A stretch of 64,000 nucleotides of DNA from Lepidurus packardi (taxonomy: Eukaryota > Arthropoda > Branchiopoda > Notostraca > Triopsidae), in NCBI GenBank assembly GCA_023053545.1, contig JAKZAN010000001.1, positions 1,136,565 through 1,200,564 of the forward strand, given 5' to 3'. The notes under the pieces are model-generated. The model searched no databases. It was not told the origin of the DNA and worked only from the letters and a program-made list of their open reading frames with translations. Both the position numbers and the translations under genes were made by a program. Position 1 is the first letter of the stretch. Every line of letters starts with the position of its first letter. Below are positions 40,701 to 52,860 of this stretch, one piece after another.

Positions 40701-43564
40701 CGATGCAGTTTATTCAAATTTGACATGTTTACTAGGATGCTGTTCAAACTTTTGATAAATGATCGATGATCAAGCTTGTTTTTCGTATTATTACTTTGTT
40801 TTCTTAGGTCTTCTAGCCGTTCACTTTGTAAGTGCAACACGCACATCTCCCCAAAATAACCTTCGTCTTAAGAAATGAAGCAAAAAAGCTAATTGCTGGT
40901 GGTATTTCCCTTTCCATCGGGCGTGAAGTAGTAATTAAGCCTATTGAAGCAAGATCGTGTAGTAATTAAGGCTATTGAAGCAGGATCGCGTAGCTTTATG
41001 ACGCCACGAAACATCAGTATCCATAGTTACCAGAAAGCTTTGTTTACGTATTTTAAAACGTGAAGTAAACTCTAACCACAATAACAAGCACAAGCCACGC
41101 CTCGGGAATGCCGTGACGTCACAACCCAAACTTTGAATGCCAAACACTCGTGAACGGCTATTAGTGGAAGATTTAAACAATTTGCTTCATTCATAGTACA
41201 GTACATGGCTTTTGCAACTCATTTCTGACTTGGTACACCCTGACTAGTTGGTTAAAATTTGTATACGTATAAACTTAGCCTTATGCATAAACTCTATAAC
41301 TGACGAACAGTTAAGTAACGGTGGAACTCGGTACACCAAAGAACTAAGCTACGAACTGCTTGCTATTAACACAGACTACGCGCACCTATCAAAATCTCAT
41401 CACATAGTATATGGGTTTATACTGTAGGATAATAAGGGTATCTTCCAATGTAAAGTTTACTAGGATGCTGTTCAAACTTTTGATAAATGATCGATGATCA
41501 AGCTTGTTTTTCGTCTTATTACTTTGTTTTCTTAGGTCTTCTAGCCGTTCACTTTGTAAGTGCAAACACGCACATCTCCCCAAAATAACCTTCGTCTTAG
41601 GAAATGAAGCAAAAAAGCTAATTGCTAGTGGTATTTCCCTTTCCATCGGGCGTGAAGTAGTAATTAAGGCTATTGAAGCAAGAGATTTGGAGGAGAGGAT
41701 TGCCTAGCTTTATGACGCCACGAATTATTAGTATCCATAGTTACCAGAGAGCTTTGTTTACGTATTTTGAAACGTGAAGTAAACTCTAACCACAATAACA
41801 AGCACAAGCCACGCCTCGGGAATGCCGTGACGTCACAACCCAAAGTTTGAATGCCAAAAACTCGTGAACGGCTACTAATGGAAGATTTAAACAATTTGCT
41901 TCATGCATAGTACAGTACATGGCTTTTGCAACTCATTTCTGACTTGGTACACCCTGACTAGTTGGTTAAAATTTGTATGCGTATAACCTTAGCCTTATGC
42001 ATAAACTCTACAACTGACGAACACAGTTTAGTAACGGTGGAACTCAGTACACCAAAGAACCGAGCTACGAACTGCTTGCTATTAACACAGACTACGCGCA
42101 CCTATCAATTATTCATCACACAGTATATGGGTTTACACTGTAGGATAATAAGGGTATCTTCCCATGTAAAGTTTTTGGGCCTCAAGAGGATCTGTGGGTA
42201 CTTAGGAACGTATGAGGGATCGATTCACAGAACTACCCATGTACCCCTAGAGTTAGGCATTCCTAATCTACTAGGTAAGGGTTCGCAAAGAGAACAAAAA
42301 CATTCACAAAATGGGGGAATGGCGGCCTTTCTCCCGGGTGTTCTAGGGAATCTTAGGCTGACCTAAGATCCGACCGACATTGCGCTCTGTAAACCGTCGT
42401 ACCCTTTTTTTTTTTTAGTTGGACTGGGAAGTTCGAGAACGTACCCTTTGGTATTCTGGCTTTTTACCTAAATCTCCTCTTGGGACTGAAAAAGTCGGTC
42501 CAAAACCCTATCGTTGGTTATCTTCATTAAAGGTCTTTTACATTTAGGTTTTTATATAGCTCTTTTAAGCTTATGATATAAATATAGATGAATTTTTTAA
42601 AATATCTATAAGAAAATCTAGTGCAGTCAGTTCGTTTCATTTTGATACATAATGTACCTAAATTTGACTCTAAATAAAAAGGAAATTATGGAAAAAGGTA
42701 TGAACAAAAGCGAACTACCATAGATAAAGCATTAGATAAATACATCCCATGCATTACTTTCGCAATCCAATTTCATTATATTGCACAGAAATTTCGAATT
42801 TTGGAATCAAAATCAAGGAGCTCCACTACACCGTGTCCTTTAACACTCTGGTATTTGCTCCTAAATAACTAGTATGAACAAGTATTAGCTAGTTAAATGA
42901 CCAAGCGGAAGGCAGGAATCGTTACACCAGGAGTTAACAGGAATTAACTAAACTACTTCTTTTTGCCAGACTTAAGACCTTTAAATTCCTTTTCAAATTC
43001 TAAAAATGGAATGTTTAGGAAATGCTTAATTAGAAAATAAGGAGCTCACTGTATTTGCCTGCATAGTGGGTTTTCGGTGGTACAAACGGCATGGACAATC
43101 GCAGGTAACGGGCTGCGTCTTCTCTCGTCCCAGGTACAGCACATCGGTGGGCGGGTCTTTGGAGGGGCGGGGTCGTCGAGCGCCTCGGCAGCGTACGTCA
43201 CTCAGCAAATAATCTCCTAAAGAGGAAAAAAATCAAGAAAACCTCTACAGTTTACTCTCTCTTTTTGAGCACGCTGGGGCAGGAACGTCCTGCAAGACCC
43301 CAACACGACAAAAAAAAAAGTCCAAATTAAAACCCTTCTCCTAAAAAAGGGTCGTGTGGACGGACAGAATGTTAATAAGTAAAAGCCTGTGGGGCACATC
43401 TCCCCCCCCCCCCCCCCCCCCCCAAAAGCTCCTCAAAAAATTTTGAGTTGGAAAGTGTCTGGCCCCCATTTTCTCATTCATTCTCAACTTTGGAACTTCG
43501 GGGCTCCCTTTTGTGCTACCGGCGCTACGCAGTTTGCAGCTGTGCATACGAAAGCAGGTCTCTC

Positions 43565-43598
<34 letters not shown>

Positions 43599-44245
43599 AA
43601 AAAAATCTGCATCCGCCGCCATGGCTGAGCGCAAACTTAACTTGGTTAAAAAAAAAAAAAAAAATAAAAAAAAAAAAAAAAAAAAAAATCACTCCCCCCC
43701 AAAATCCTAATGATCAAACCCCGAAATCTGAACCTTTTTCTGCCAAAGACGCTGGTTCTACGGCTCTCTAATCTCATTTTAAATACATATACTTTTTTCT
43801 TCAATTTCCCCCACGTAATAGCTAAGAAAAGAAAGATTGTGGAGGCTGCCTGAGAAGCCCGGGAGGGAAACTCGGAACAAAACTAGGAAAAAGAGCTACC
43901 GGGCATTTGCCGCACCCTTATTGTTGCATGCCGCGCAAACGTCCCTTTTTACCTTTCGTAATCTAACGCTATAAAATGAAAACTACCTTTAGATAATCTG
44001 CCATTACAACCTCACCCCCCTCCCTCCCCTCCCTCCAGAACAAAAAGAAGAGGGAAAAATAGTACTCCTCTCTTCATCAAATAGCAATTAAGAAAATAAT
44101 ACTAAAGTTTTGAAATATCCTTGAAAAAAAAAAGGAAAGCTGCAAAATTAGAAATAAAAATAGGATGCATAAGAAAAAGTAAATGACATGGCCTGTCACA
44201 TTCATGCTTTTTATTCCAACCTTATTTCATCGGGGCCACACACGG

Positions 44246-44290
<45 letters not shown>

Positions 44291-47200
44291 GTTGGGCCAA
44301 ACCGCGCTACTAATTGCATTGCGTGTACTCACATTTTTCGCTGTCGCTTCGACACCCTTTTCTGGTGTTGAGCCAGTTAGTCGAACCAGATTAAAAAAAG
44401 TGAAAAAAGCCGCGACAAAACTTCCCCCACCATCCCTTATTTCATCACGCCCCCCCTCCCAGTAAATAATAAATAATTATAATTAATTTCATAAAATAGT
44501 AGAAATGAACTTTAATAATAATAGTCGTCACAGTATCAATCAATAAGTCAATAGGATCACGGGTGACACACTATATAAATGAAGCATGCCTGCTAGGTGT
44601 GGAAAACTGGTTCAAGGGCTTTTCCTTTTTTTTTTTTTTTTTTTTTTTTTTTTGAGTTTTCAGGACTTTTTTTTTCCCAAAGAGTAAGTGTGTGTGTGCA
44701 TCGTCAAGTCGACTGTTGAGACAGATCGTAAAACTTGTTAGCTTCTTGGAGAAGTGAAACGTTTTCACGTTTTACATTGAGGAAAAAACCAAAGAAAATC
44801 ATCCAAGAGGCACCTTTTCACTTATGACCTTATGGGGGCTTTGGATGCTGGGTGAAAAAGAAACGAGTGACAACAACAAAAAAGAGAAAACAAGTTTTGG
44901 ACGTGTTTGGGTATAGCAAAAACGGCAAAGACGTGTGTTTACGTTGATAGAAGTGTACATGGGTCAGCGCGGACCCAAGCTTTCTCCTCTTAAAATTCCC
45001 GTGAATTTTAATACGATTCCTCTTTTTTTAAAAAAAGTAAAAAAAAAATCCGTTTTGAAAATCTTTTTTTGAAACATTTTTGTAAAAATTTTTTTAGATT
45101 TTTTTTGGGGGGAATAAAGTTGGTTTTCAAAAATACCGAGACAGAAGTGAATAACGAAGTTCAGAGGTGAAGGAGGGCTTTAATAAGATTTTATTATTTT
45201 TTTTTTGCAAAAAGAAGTAAAAAATCCGTTTTGAAAATCTGTTTTAATAATTTAAGAAATATTTTTAAAAAAAATTCTAGGGAAATACAATTGTTCTGAA
45301 AAAATACTGAGAAAGAAGCGAGGGCGTTAACAGGATTTTTTCTTTGCCAAAAAAAAAAAGTAAAAAAATACGTTTTGAAAATCTCTTTTTGAAACATTTT
45401 TGAAAAAACTTTTTAAAGATTTTTTTCTTTTAGGGAAATAAAGTTCGTTTTCAAAACTACCGAGAAAGAAGTGAATAACGAAGTTCAGAGGTGAAGGGGT
45501 GAGGAGGGCTTTACTAAGATTTTTTTTTTTTTTTTTTTTGCAAAAAGAAGTAAAAAATCCGTTTTCAAAATCTCTGTTTTAATAATTTAAGAAATATTTT
45601 TTAAAAAATTCTAGGGAAATACACTTGTTCTGAAAAATACTGAGAAAGAAGCGATGGCTTTAACAGGATTTTTTCTTTGCAACAACAGTAAAAAAAAAAA
45701 ATACGTTTTGAAAATCTCTTTTTGAATCATTTTTTAAAAAACTTTTTAAGATTTTTTTTTTGGGGGGAAAGAAAGTTGTTTTCAAAACTACCGAGAAAGA
45801 AGTGAATAACGAAGTTCAGAGGTGAAGGAGGGCTTTAATAAGATTTTTTTTTTTTTTTGGCAAAAGAAGTAAAAAATCCGTTTTGAAAATCTCTTTTTGA
45901 AACATTTTTAAAAAAAACTTTTAAAGATATTTTTGGGAAATAAAGTTGTTTTGAAAAATACTGACAAAGAAGCGAGGGCTTTAACAGGATTTTTTCTTTG
46001 CAAAAAAAAAAGTAAAAAAATCCGTTTTGAAAATCTCTTTTTGAAACCTATTTTAAAAAACTTTTTAAGATTTTTTTTTTGGGGGAAAGAAAGCTGTTTT
46101 TCAAAAATACCGAGAAAGAAGTGAATAACGAAGTTCAGAGGTGAAAGGGTGACGAGGGCTTTACTAAGATTTTTTTTTTTTTTGCAAAATGAAGTAAAAA
46201 ATCCGTTTTGAAAATCTGTTTTAATAATTTAAGAAATATTTTTAAAAAAAATTCTAGGGAAATACAATTGTTCTGAAAAATACTGAGAAAGAAGCGAGGG
46301 TTTTAACAGGATTTTTTCTTTGCAAAAAAAAAAGTAAAAAAACCGTTTTGAAAATCTCTTTTTGAAAACTTTTTTTTTAGATTTTTTTTTGGAGAATTAA
46401 AGTTGTTTTTCAAAAATACCGAGACAGAAGTGAATAACGAAGTTCAGAGGTGAAGGAGGGCTTTAATAAGATTTTATTATTTTTTTTTTTGCAAAAAGAA
46501 GTAAAAAATCCGTTTTGAAAATCTCTTTTAATAATTTAAGAAATATTCGTAAAAAAAATTCTAGGGAAATACAATTGTTCTGAAAAAATACTGAGAAAGA
46601 ATCGAGGGCGTTAACAGGATTTTTTCTTTGCAACCAAAAACTTAAAAATCTGTTTCAAAATTCTTGATTTTTTAGTCAAATAAAATTGTGACTGAAGAAC
46701 AGTGAGAAAGAAATGAATAATGGAGTTGAGGGGGTGAAGGGGTGATGGGGTGGGCAGGGCTTTAACAAGATTTTCCTTTGCCCAAAAAATGGTGAAAAAT
46801 CCTACAATTGGGGAACTACTTCCTTGGGGAACTACAATGTGTTATTGAAAAATACTCGGAAAGAAACGAGTCCGGAATGTGTAAAGGTGAGGGTGGTTGA
46901 AGGTGGGGCAGTTCGCAAGAACCCTGCGGAAATTGACAGGCGGGTGAAGTGTAAATAGGTACCCCACCACTGCACATTCCTCACCGGGTTTTCATGGTTA
47001 CTTATCATATGAGCGAGTGGACATTCCTAGGACCCACTTGGGCCTCCTCTTTTCTCTCCTCTCTTCCTCGGGTTAAAGGGATAGAAAAGGGAAAAGCATC
47101 CTCTCCCGACAAGTTCTAGGTAAGATGAGCTCGCAGGTATTGCAAGTTTTTTTCAGCCATAGGTCTTTCCTTCGGTTTTTCCCCATTCAATGCATCAACA

Positions 47201-47618
47201 ATCGCCGATGTCTTGTTTACAATTCACAAAGCGGATAACTCAAGAAAAGAAAATCCTGTTTGTGTGTGTTTCTGAAAGAAACTTTTTTTTTTGCGGCTAA
47301 GAAACTGACGGATGATAGGAACTTTTGGGGGCTCGAACGCGTTTAACGTTACAAAATGACAGCCACTGTGGCCAGAATGGTAAGGTACCCAAAAGGGAGG
47401 TGAGCGCAAGATTCTTCTAGCAAAACTGAAACTCATTTTTTCCTTTTTGGTTTCCGTCCCGAGTTTGGGAAACTTTTGAAGACGGGCCTGCATAACTCAA
47501 AGCTAACGGGACACACGCAGAAGAAATGAAAATACAGGATCCCCAAGGTTTGATTTTTACCTTTGACGGATTTAGCCAAGTCTCCCACCGTTGAGTTGCT
47601 GACGTCCGGAATTCGGGC
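31736..47618 (-). CDS. SNCAIP: Synphilin-1-like ankyrin-repeat protein, 3' ten coding exons
   Basis: Exons in order: 47618-47561, 43216-43050, 40605-39694, 39509-39306, 37595-37476, 36317-36156, 35980-35808, 35716-35573, 34304-34110, 33551-31736. All phases agree, giving at least 1,316 residues. The 5' end was not found. The N-terminal third is Ser/Thr-rich and probably disordered. The ankyrin region (about residues 365-580) is collinear with human synphilin-1: D-x-x-GNNL-x-H with a downstream LTP-x-x-LAIK, then YGQ-x-x-IL-x-WLL, then LV-x-x-GA-x-VT-x-x-N. A likely coiled coil (about 575-700) follows. The last exon encodes about 605 mostly disordered residues with proline stretches (PPPLPPREP, PPPPPVKPK) that could bind SH3 domains. 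Vertebrate synphilin-1 binds alpha-synuclein and ubiquitin ligases. Alpha-synuclein is a vertebrate protein, so the role here must differ. Caskin- or ankycorbin-type proteins are less good matches. Confidence 0.82.
33600..34100. repeat. AT-only low-complexity tract in an intron
   Basis: Long run of aata/taata, atag and tata repeats with almost no G or C, filling the intron between the last two exons of the synphilin-like gene. It shows the expected slippage pattern. No other signal is apparent. Confidence 0.9.
34108..34109 (-). promoter_or_regulatory. GC splice donor (GC-AG intron)
   Basis: On the minus strand the exon ends GAATTACTCAG and the intron begins GCAAGT. The exon ends in phase 2, and the next exon (from 33,551) starts with the single base that completes an Arg codon. 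The nearest GT, five bases further on, would break the frame. The site otherwise matches the strong donor consensus, as is usual for GC-AG introns. Confidence 0.8.
34420..35240 (+). repeat. Intronic direct repeats, about 190-bp and 125-bp units
   Basis: Two copies of a unit starting tcttgaagtcatgtc (about 34,422 and 34,568). They are followed by three copies of a 190-base unit with aacatacagctaactgtcgg and ctcgaaaac (about 34,670-34,835, 34,845-35,030 and 35,045-35,230). All include cagatggcgctga followed by tgttattg. The same core appears as cagatggcactgatgtttgt in a later intron (38,020-38,760), so one repeat family has spread within this gene. Confidence 0.85.
37870..39010 (+). repeat. Intronic direct repeats around a cagatggcactgatg core
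   Basis: Three copies of a block of roughly 200-270 bases start at about 38,022, 38,296 and 38,733. Each contains cagatggcactgatgtttgt, a cggaactcgga segment, gtgtgtattcttgttgcaaa and a ttaggttagg-like segment ending near ctttcactccactagctga. A flanking unit (aagaagaaattaagggtaga) is present at about 37,880 and 38,593. The sequence lies in an intron of the synphilin-like gene and has no coding signal. Confidence 0.85.
40727..42175 (+). repeat. Tandem duplication, two copies of about 729 bp
   Basis: Copy 1 starts at about 40,727 and copy 2 at about 41,456, both with tttactaggatgctgttcaa. They run in parallel through aagccacgcctcgggaatgc and tagttggttaaaatttgta to gggtatcttcc followed by atgtaaagttt. 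Small substitutions and indels separate them. The frames inside are short and disrupted. The duplication lies in the large intron between 40,605 and 43,050. Confidence 0.9.
43401..43690. repeat. Homopolymer cluster: poly-C and two poly-A tracts
   Basis: About 23 C bases at 43,401-43,423, an A run at about 43,568-43,596 and another, barely interrupted, at about 43,646-43,688. A further A run of about 37 bases lies at 44,249-44,286, and T runs at about 44,629-44,653. Length at such runs is unreliable in most assemblies. The frames reported over them encode only lysine, proline or phenylalanine runs. Confidence 0.9.
45000..46760 (+). repeat. Minisatellite of about 160 bp with a 320-bp higher-order period
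   Basis: Repeats of an aaaaatccgttttgaaaatc start, an A/T-rich middle, and either gaataacgaagttcagaggt (about 45,149, 45,473, 45,804, 46,124 and 46,431) or gagaaagaagcgagggc-like sequence (about 45,310, 45,640, 45,965, 46,285 and 46,595). The two unit types alternate, so the real period is about 320 bases. The array lies in the intron between 43,216 and 47,561 of the synphilin-like gene. Confidence 0.88.
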
Positions 47619-48926
47619 CTAGAGGGGAAGGAGCAAAATAGAAAAAGATGATTAAAACCGAAGCTCTACATCATAACGACTTGTGTATATGTTTGTGGCT
47701 CAAAACAAACCAACTCACTTCATAGGCAGTACAACGGCAATTGGAGGCTATGCGGGAGTCCATGTCACTTACGCCAAATCACTGGCATGTTTAAAAAACG
47801 GATGTCTTTTACTCTGTAGCAGCCCGGAAAACACAACTTTTGGGGGTCTGGCACTTTGGGGAACGCTTATCCTGTTACACTTTTAGAACCGTGTTGGCTC
47901 CATATTCCATTGTCGACCAGCTTCCGGGAAATCACTGTTCTTAGGCCGTAAAACCGAAAGATAATGGTAAGAATCTTGGGTAAAATGGAAGATAAACGTT
48001 TACTTTCTGAACGTGCTGTTTTTCCAGTCTAGGTAGCGCGGTACAAGAAGCCTGTTTCCAAACTGAACTTGGGTCTCAGGACTTGGGTACTGCGTTCTCG
48101 TTCGCCTTCTTCCCTCACGTCCCAAGGAACCCTCTAGGGCTCGGTTAACTGGCTTGGGTTGGCTCTCTCTTCCCGACTTCATTCCGTGGCTCAGATTTTC
48201 TTGGCAGGGACCCTCCGGCTCCCTGCCCTTCCCGTATTTTTCACCTGGCTGTTACTTATGCCATACCTGGGCATAGGCAAGAGCGCTTTTGGGAACCTTT
48301 GGAACGCAACGCAGATCATTTGCATGAAACGCAAGGGTCCATAGAACTGGAACCATAACACGACGGGCCCAGACGCTTATGCCATCTAGATATTTCATTG
48401 TTGGCTGTTCCGAATACGATCGAAGCAGCGTTTATTTACCTGCCAACGGCCAGACCATGCAGAATGCACCCAGACTCGTCTTTATTTAGCTTGCGTTTGG
48501 AACGTAATTAAATTGGTTTGTTTAAGAATTACTTGATCTTTCGGTGTTCACGAGTGGCAAGGAATTCACGTGAGATTAATGTGCCTTTCTCTAAGGAACT
48601 GAAGGGTGAGATTGCTTGACGTAGTGCAATCTTTCTTATGTTAAGTAAGACAAGTTATTAGAGAAGAAATACAAAGTGTACCTTGAGCTTTTACCTTTAA
48701 GAAGTCTCCGAGATGTAAATAAGTTGAAATATATACACCATTATACTATGGAACCTAAATAAGTTGAAAACAAACATCTACACACTTGAATTGAATAGAA
48801 AATCACGGCACCAGATGGCGACACTTATCAAGCCCTCGAATTGTCAATAATGAATAAAGAGCTTGAACTAACTTTTGGGGGGGACAGAAGGTGCCTGTAA
48901 GGATTCGTAATATAAGAAACATCAAC
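47619..48926. other. Gap between synphilin-like exon and PEX2
   Basis: No exon could be assigned with confidence. Earlier exons of the minus-strand synphilin-like gene may lie here or further right. A minus-strand frame at 48,000-48,182 ends in a donor-like AAA|GTAAAC, but its phase does not fit the next exon. The PEX2 promoter should lie in the last few hundred bases. No TATA box stands out. Confidence 0.4.
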
Positions 48927-50110
48927 ATGACAGAAGGTCATTATGTGCCCCGTGTCACTCAAGTATGTCCTTAATATTCTTGCAATAACAATGACGCCAT
49001 TTTCCTATTTAGTTGGACGCCTTGGAGTTCGACAAAGAATGTTTCACTATCTTGAAAAGCCAGTGGTCAGAAGCTACAGCATATTTTTCCGTAAAACTAA
49101 AACGAAACCAAGATAAAGAACCCCTTAAATTGCAGTACTAAACGAAATCTCATTAGCCCGCATTATTGGATCGTTTGCGACCTGAAATTATTGCTGCAAT
49201 CAAGACAGTCGTATGGCTCGTAAGACTTCCATTAACGCTAAATTAGAGTAATTATTTTTTACAAATATTATTATCCAGGTTCCTGTCTATAGAAACAGCG
49301 CTACCTTAGGTCAAAGGCTACTGGGTTTGGAATACGCCCCCAGGCGATCAATCGTATATGCATTGAGCGTGATCCTCCTCCCATATGCCTCGGAACGCTT
49401 ATCTAATCTCTGCAAATTATTCCACGTCCAAAACCTGGCTCACTGGGTAACGAAAGCTACTGCTCCTTTCCGAACACTTCATTATAAGACTAACCAAGTA
49501 TTAATTCAGGTCGACAACTGGAAAGATAAGCTTCATATATGGCTGGAAGCTGCCAGTTTGTGCAACTTGCTAATCTTCCTGCGAGACGGTCGATACCCCA
49601 CGCTCAGCCACCGATTGCTGCACTTAGAAATGCAAACCGTAAACCCTGATCTCGCCCGATCTTTAGATTACTCCCACATGACTCGGGAATTGCTCTGGCA
49701 CAGTTTCGCGGTAAGAGCCTCATCTTCCTCATCTTCAACTCACCTCATCTTGACGCTCTCTAGGAACTCTTAACGTTCGCCTTGCCCCTGATCAATATTC
49801 ACAAACTAAAACGAGCTGTCAAGCAATTCCTTCCGTCTGCCAAGTACACAATCGCTCGCACGGGCAACCTGACATGTGGCATTTGCGAACAAAGTCCCAT
49901 TCTTCCCCAAAGAATCGCTTGCAGTCATATCATGTGCTTCTATTGCATCCACGTACGTTCAAAAATGGATCAACCTAGCTGTTTACTAACGCGATTGGCT
50001 CTTTCTCTTACCCATTTTAGGCCCATCTCTTAGCAGACCCAGGCTTCTTATGTCCGTCTTGTAAAGAACCCGCCGTGTGTGCCACGCCCCTCAATTACGC
50101 CTCTTTGTGA
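48927..50110 (+). CDS. Pex2: PEX2 peroxisome biogenesis RING E3 ligase, complete
   Basis: Six exons, all in phase 0: 48927-48962, 49013-49090, 49157-49219, 49279-49710, 49764-49952, 50021-50110. Introns are only 50-68 bases. The product is 295 residues (human PEX2 has 305). It starts MTEGHYVPRVTQ-LDALEFDK, matching the family's RxxQLDALE start. The membrane-embedded Pex2/Pex12 core follows, with NLLIFLRDGRYPTLSHRLL, RELLWHSFAELL and LPLINIHKLK. The C-terminal RING finger has the full C3HC4 set at Cys241, Cys244, Cys256, His258, Cys261, Cys264, Cys277 and Cys280. The start was chosen because the ATG opens the conserved N-terminus with a good donor after codon 12. With PEX10 and PEX12, PEX2 forms the peroxisomal ligase that ubiquitinates the PEX5 receptor for recycling. 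No sign of inactivation is seen. Confidence 0.96.
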
Positions 50111-52752
50111 GACAGACAATAATACAAGACAAGATTTACCTCACAACAAAGCCCCTCTTTGGACACTAACAACTCCTAAGCTTTCCTGACTGGAATGAAA
50201 AGGGGGCAAAAGGGGGAAAAAGAAAGCATTGAGAAGCCTTCTTACAAGAATGCTCCAAAGCTTCTTACAAGAATGCTCCAAAGCTTTGGGCAAAGAAAAC
50301 ACTTGTAGTCTGCTTGGAGCAATCCCCATGCCACAAAGGAGCAGTGATTTGTGTGCTTATCCCAGTCAATCAAGCCAGATTTGCAGAGGGAAAAACTGGG
50401 GAAAAAAAAAGACTCAAATCGTGTAAAGCGGTTTTGGCCCCAATTAACCCCAATTAACTTTCATTGACAGATGAGGGTGTGCGGGTCTTGTATTGATAAA
50501 TATCGTGTTGGTAAAGTTCGATTTTTTGGGTAAACGTGGTAGGTTTGAAAATCTATTGAAAATTCATAAAGTTGATTTTAGCGCAGCCAAGCTTTGTGCT
50601 TGACTATCGAATGCAGCGGTTTGGGCGCCAAGTGATTCTTATTGCGGATCCGCGTGAAAAACTTGGGAGGCCACGACAATTCCGCGGACGCTCCATGAAA
50701 CGGGTGCCGAACCGTGTCCAACAATGGCGGGATACTGAACCGTTTCTTGCCATGGCCTTAATAGAGACAAATTGTATGTATTTCTGCAGTCACCAGTACT
50801 TTTTAATTGCCTTTTTTTTTTTTTTACCTCCTAGACACGAATGCCCATAATTCAAGCACGACGCTAAAGGGGGAAAAACGAGGACAATTTTGGGATTCTT
50901 TCGTTTTTTTTTGTGTTTTTTTTGGGGGGGGGGATTTTACCTGTGGCTAGGCATATGCAGCAACTTAGCACGAACCAACTCCACGCCAAACGCATTCTAG
51001 AAAAACCTCTTAATGGTATTCGCTTACAAATGTGAACACTGAAAGATCGCCCGCTGAGGTTAACCAACTTTGCAACTTTGTGAGTCACCGATGGTGACAA
51101 TTGCTGCGAATCACCTGGATGCAGAGGTGACTGGGAACGTCCTTTTATATACCCGGCCAGGGAATCTCAAGACGCACAGCGAGAAACTCCACAAGTTGGG
51201 GATGAGCAAAAGCTTTTTGCTTTTACCCCCCCTCCTCTACAGACCAAGTTTTCTCTTGAGCCATACAACATCTACGACGACGATTAAACAACTCTAGGAA
51301 TTCAAAGTGTAGACCGAATTGAAAACGCCTGTTTCTTACTAACCCAGTGCTCCAAATTGAAAGCACGGGACTGTTTTAGACGGTACGTGCCGTTTTCTTC
51401 AACGATTCGATCCCTCAGCCGCGAGTTGTATCACGGTTTACATCTGTTATTACACCTCGGAAACGCAATACGAAGGAATTGTTTGTAGAAACAACAAGAA
51501 AAATTCTTTAGCTTGTTACGTGAATCTGTTTTGACGTACAATCAATATTGACATAAAATAAATAGAATTAATGTTGACGTACAGTACACATGCTTTTTTT
51601 TTAAAAAAAAATTATTTATAAGGCGTAGGCTTATGCCTATTGCCTTTCTTTCTACAATCTACTGTATCAGATTGTATCTACAATCTGGATTTCGATCACC
51701 ATAACAGCATGAATAGGTTTGTGTTCCACTCTAACTTGGGTGAGCAAACCACGAGTAAGGAAAGTACGCATGATTATTTTTCATGTATAGTACATACAAT
51801 CAATTTGCATGTACAGTACGCGCAATCAAGTTTGAGCTATTCATATCAGTTTTAATCTCCATCGCAATACAAAGCGTGTTCTTGAAACTTTAGGTTTCTG
51901 GTTCCATTACGGTTTTGTATTTTTAAGCTATTTATGTTTCAATTTTAGTCATATAAAAATAAAATTTCAGAAATTAACATCAACTTCAGGAACAGGGAAG
52001 AAATAATGCATTTCCTCCACTTTAAAGCTAAACAAATACTATGACATTATTATCGTTCAAGAAATTGCATGTAATTTGATTAATGGACTTTCCGAAAAGT
52101 AAATCGATCTTTCTATCGCTTGGGTGAAGTCTCGGTAATACTCGATATCGTAAAAGTGTTGACAAATACAAAGGTCGAGAATATTCGTCAGAAAATGTTT
52201 GGTAAATATGAACCTTTTTGCGTTCTACTATTGTGTGCCATGTACCAAGTACCTCAAGTATATCAAGTACACTAAAGCTGTACGGGGTAATTTTGGTGAG
52301 ATTACTCGCCTTTTACGACGCGTTGGACAAAAAATGCCTAATACAATAAAAGAAAGGCCTCAAGTCTTGCTAAAATATAAATAAAATTGCAAGTTATACT
52401 ATTCACATTGTAGCGTCCATATCCAAAATACGTTGTGTACAAGTCCTTTCGCAGTTGAAAAGAATTACTCAAACTTACTGTAATTTTAGGCCAAAGAATT
52501 ACAAAAAAGTGACTTGTCGAACCCAAATCTATACAATGAATATCATCTAATCCAATCAAATACTTACAATATTGCTAAGAAGAAACCCAAACTTACTGTG
52601 ATTCTAAAGGATTCCAAGAAATAAAACTGCGATCGACCTTGAGGTACATTTGAATCAAATTACCATCTTTTGCACAAAACATCCGCTTCGGAATCACGAT
52701 TTCAGATTGGTTCCATGACCAGGCATTGATCCAAACTCAAACTGCCAGCTTC
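50111..52752. other. Intergenic stretch, no gene seen
   Basis: Contains two tandem copies of a 24-base unit (cttcttacaagaatgctcca) at about 50,238-50,285, a T run at 50,810-50,825 and a G run at 50,924-50,933. Around 51,600-51,850 there are short acagtacat-type motifs. Frames are short and show no domain. The PEX2 3' end should lie in the first hundred bases (aataatacaag near 50,118 could act as a weak signal). Confidence 0.5.
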
Positions 52753-52753
52753 A

Positions 52754-52860
52754 ATTTACATAACTCAAGTAATTCGGTACGGTATGTACGTACCCTGTTG
52801 TCCCTTTTTCAATATACTTAGGTCTGAGTACATACCGAATTACTTAAGTTGTGTAAATAG
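52754..52860. repeat. Short inverted repeat, about 35-bp arms
   Basis: The left arm, about 52,754-52,792, begins atttacataactcaagtaat. The right arm, about 52,824-52,859, is its near reverse complement, with a handful of mismatches and a loop of about 35 bases. It may be a tiny foldback element or a strong hairpin. No role is evident. Confidence 0.75.

Noticed and set aside
43341..43771. Frames of about 80-107 residues rich in Lys, Pro or Phe
   Set aside because: They are translations of poly-A and poly-C tracts.
48000..48182. Possible additional 5' exon of the synphilin-like gene
   Set aside because: It has a donor-like end, but the phase does not match the exon at 47,618 and no homology is visible.
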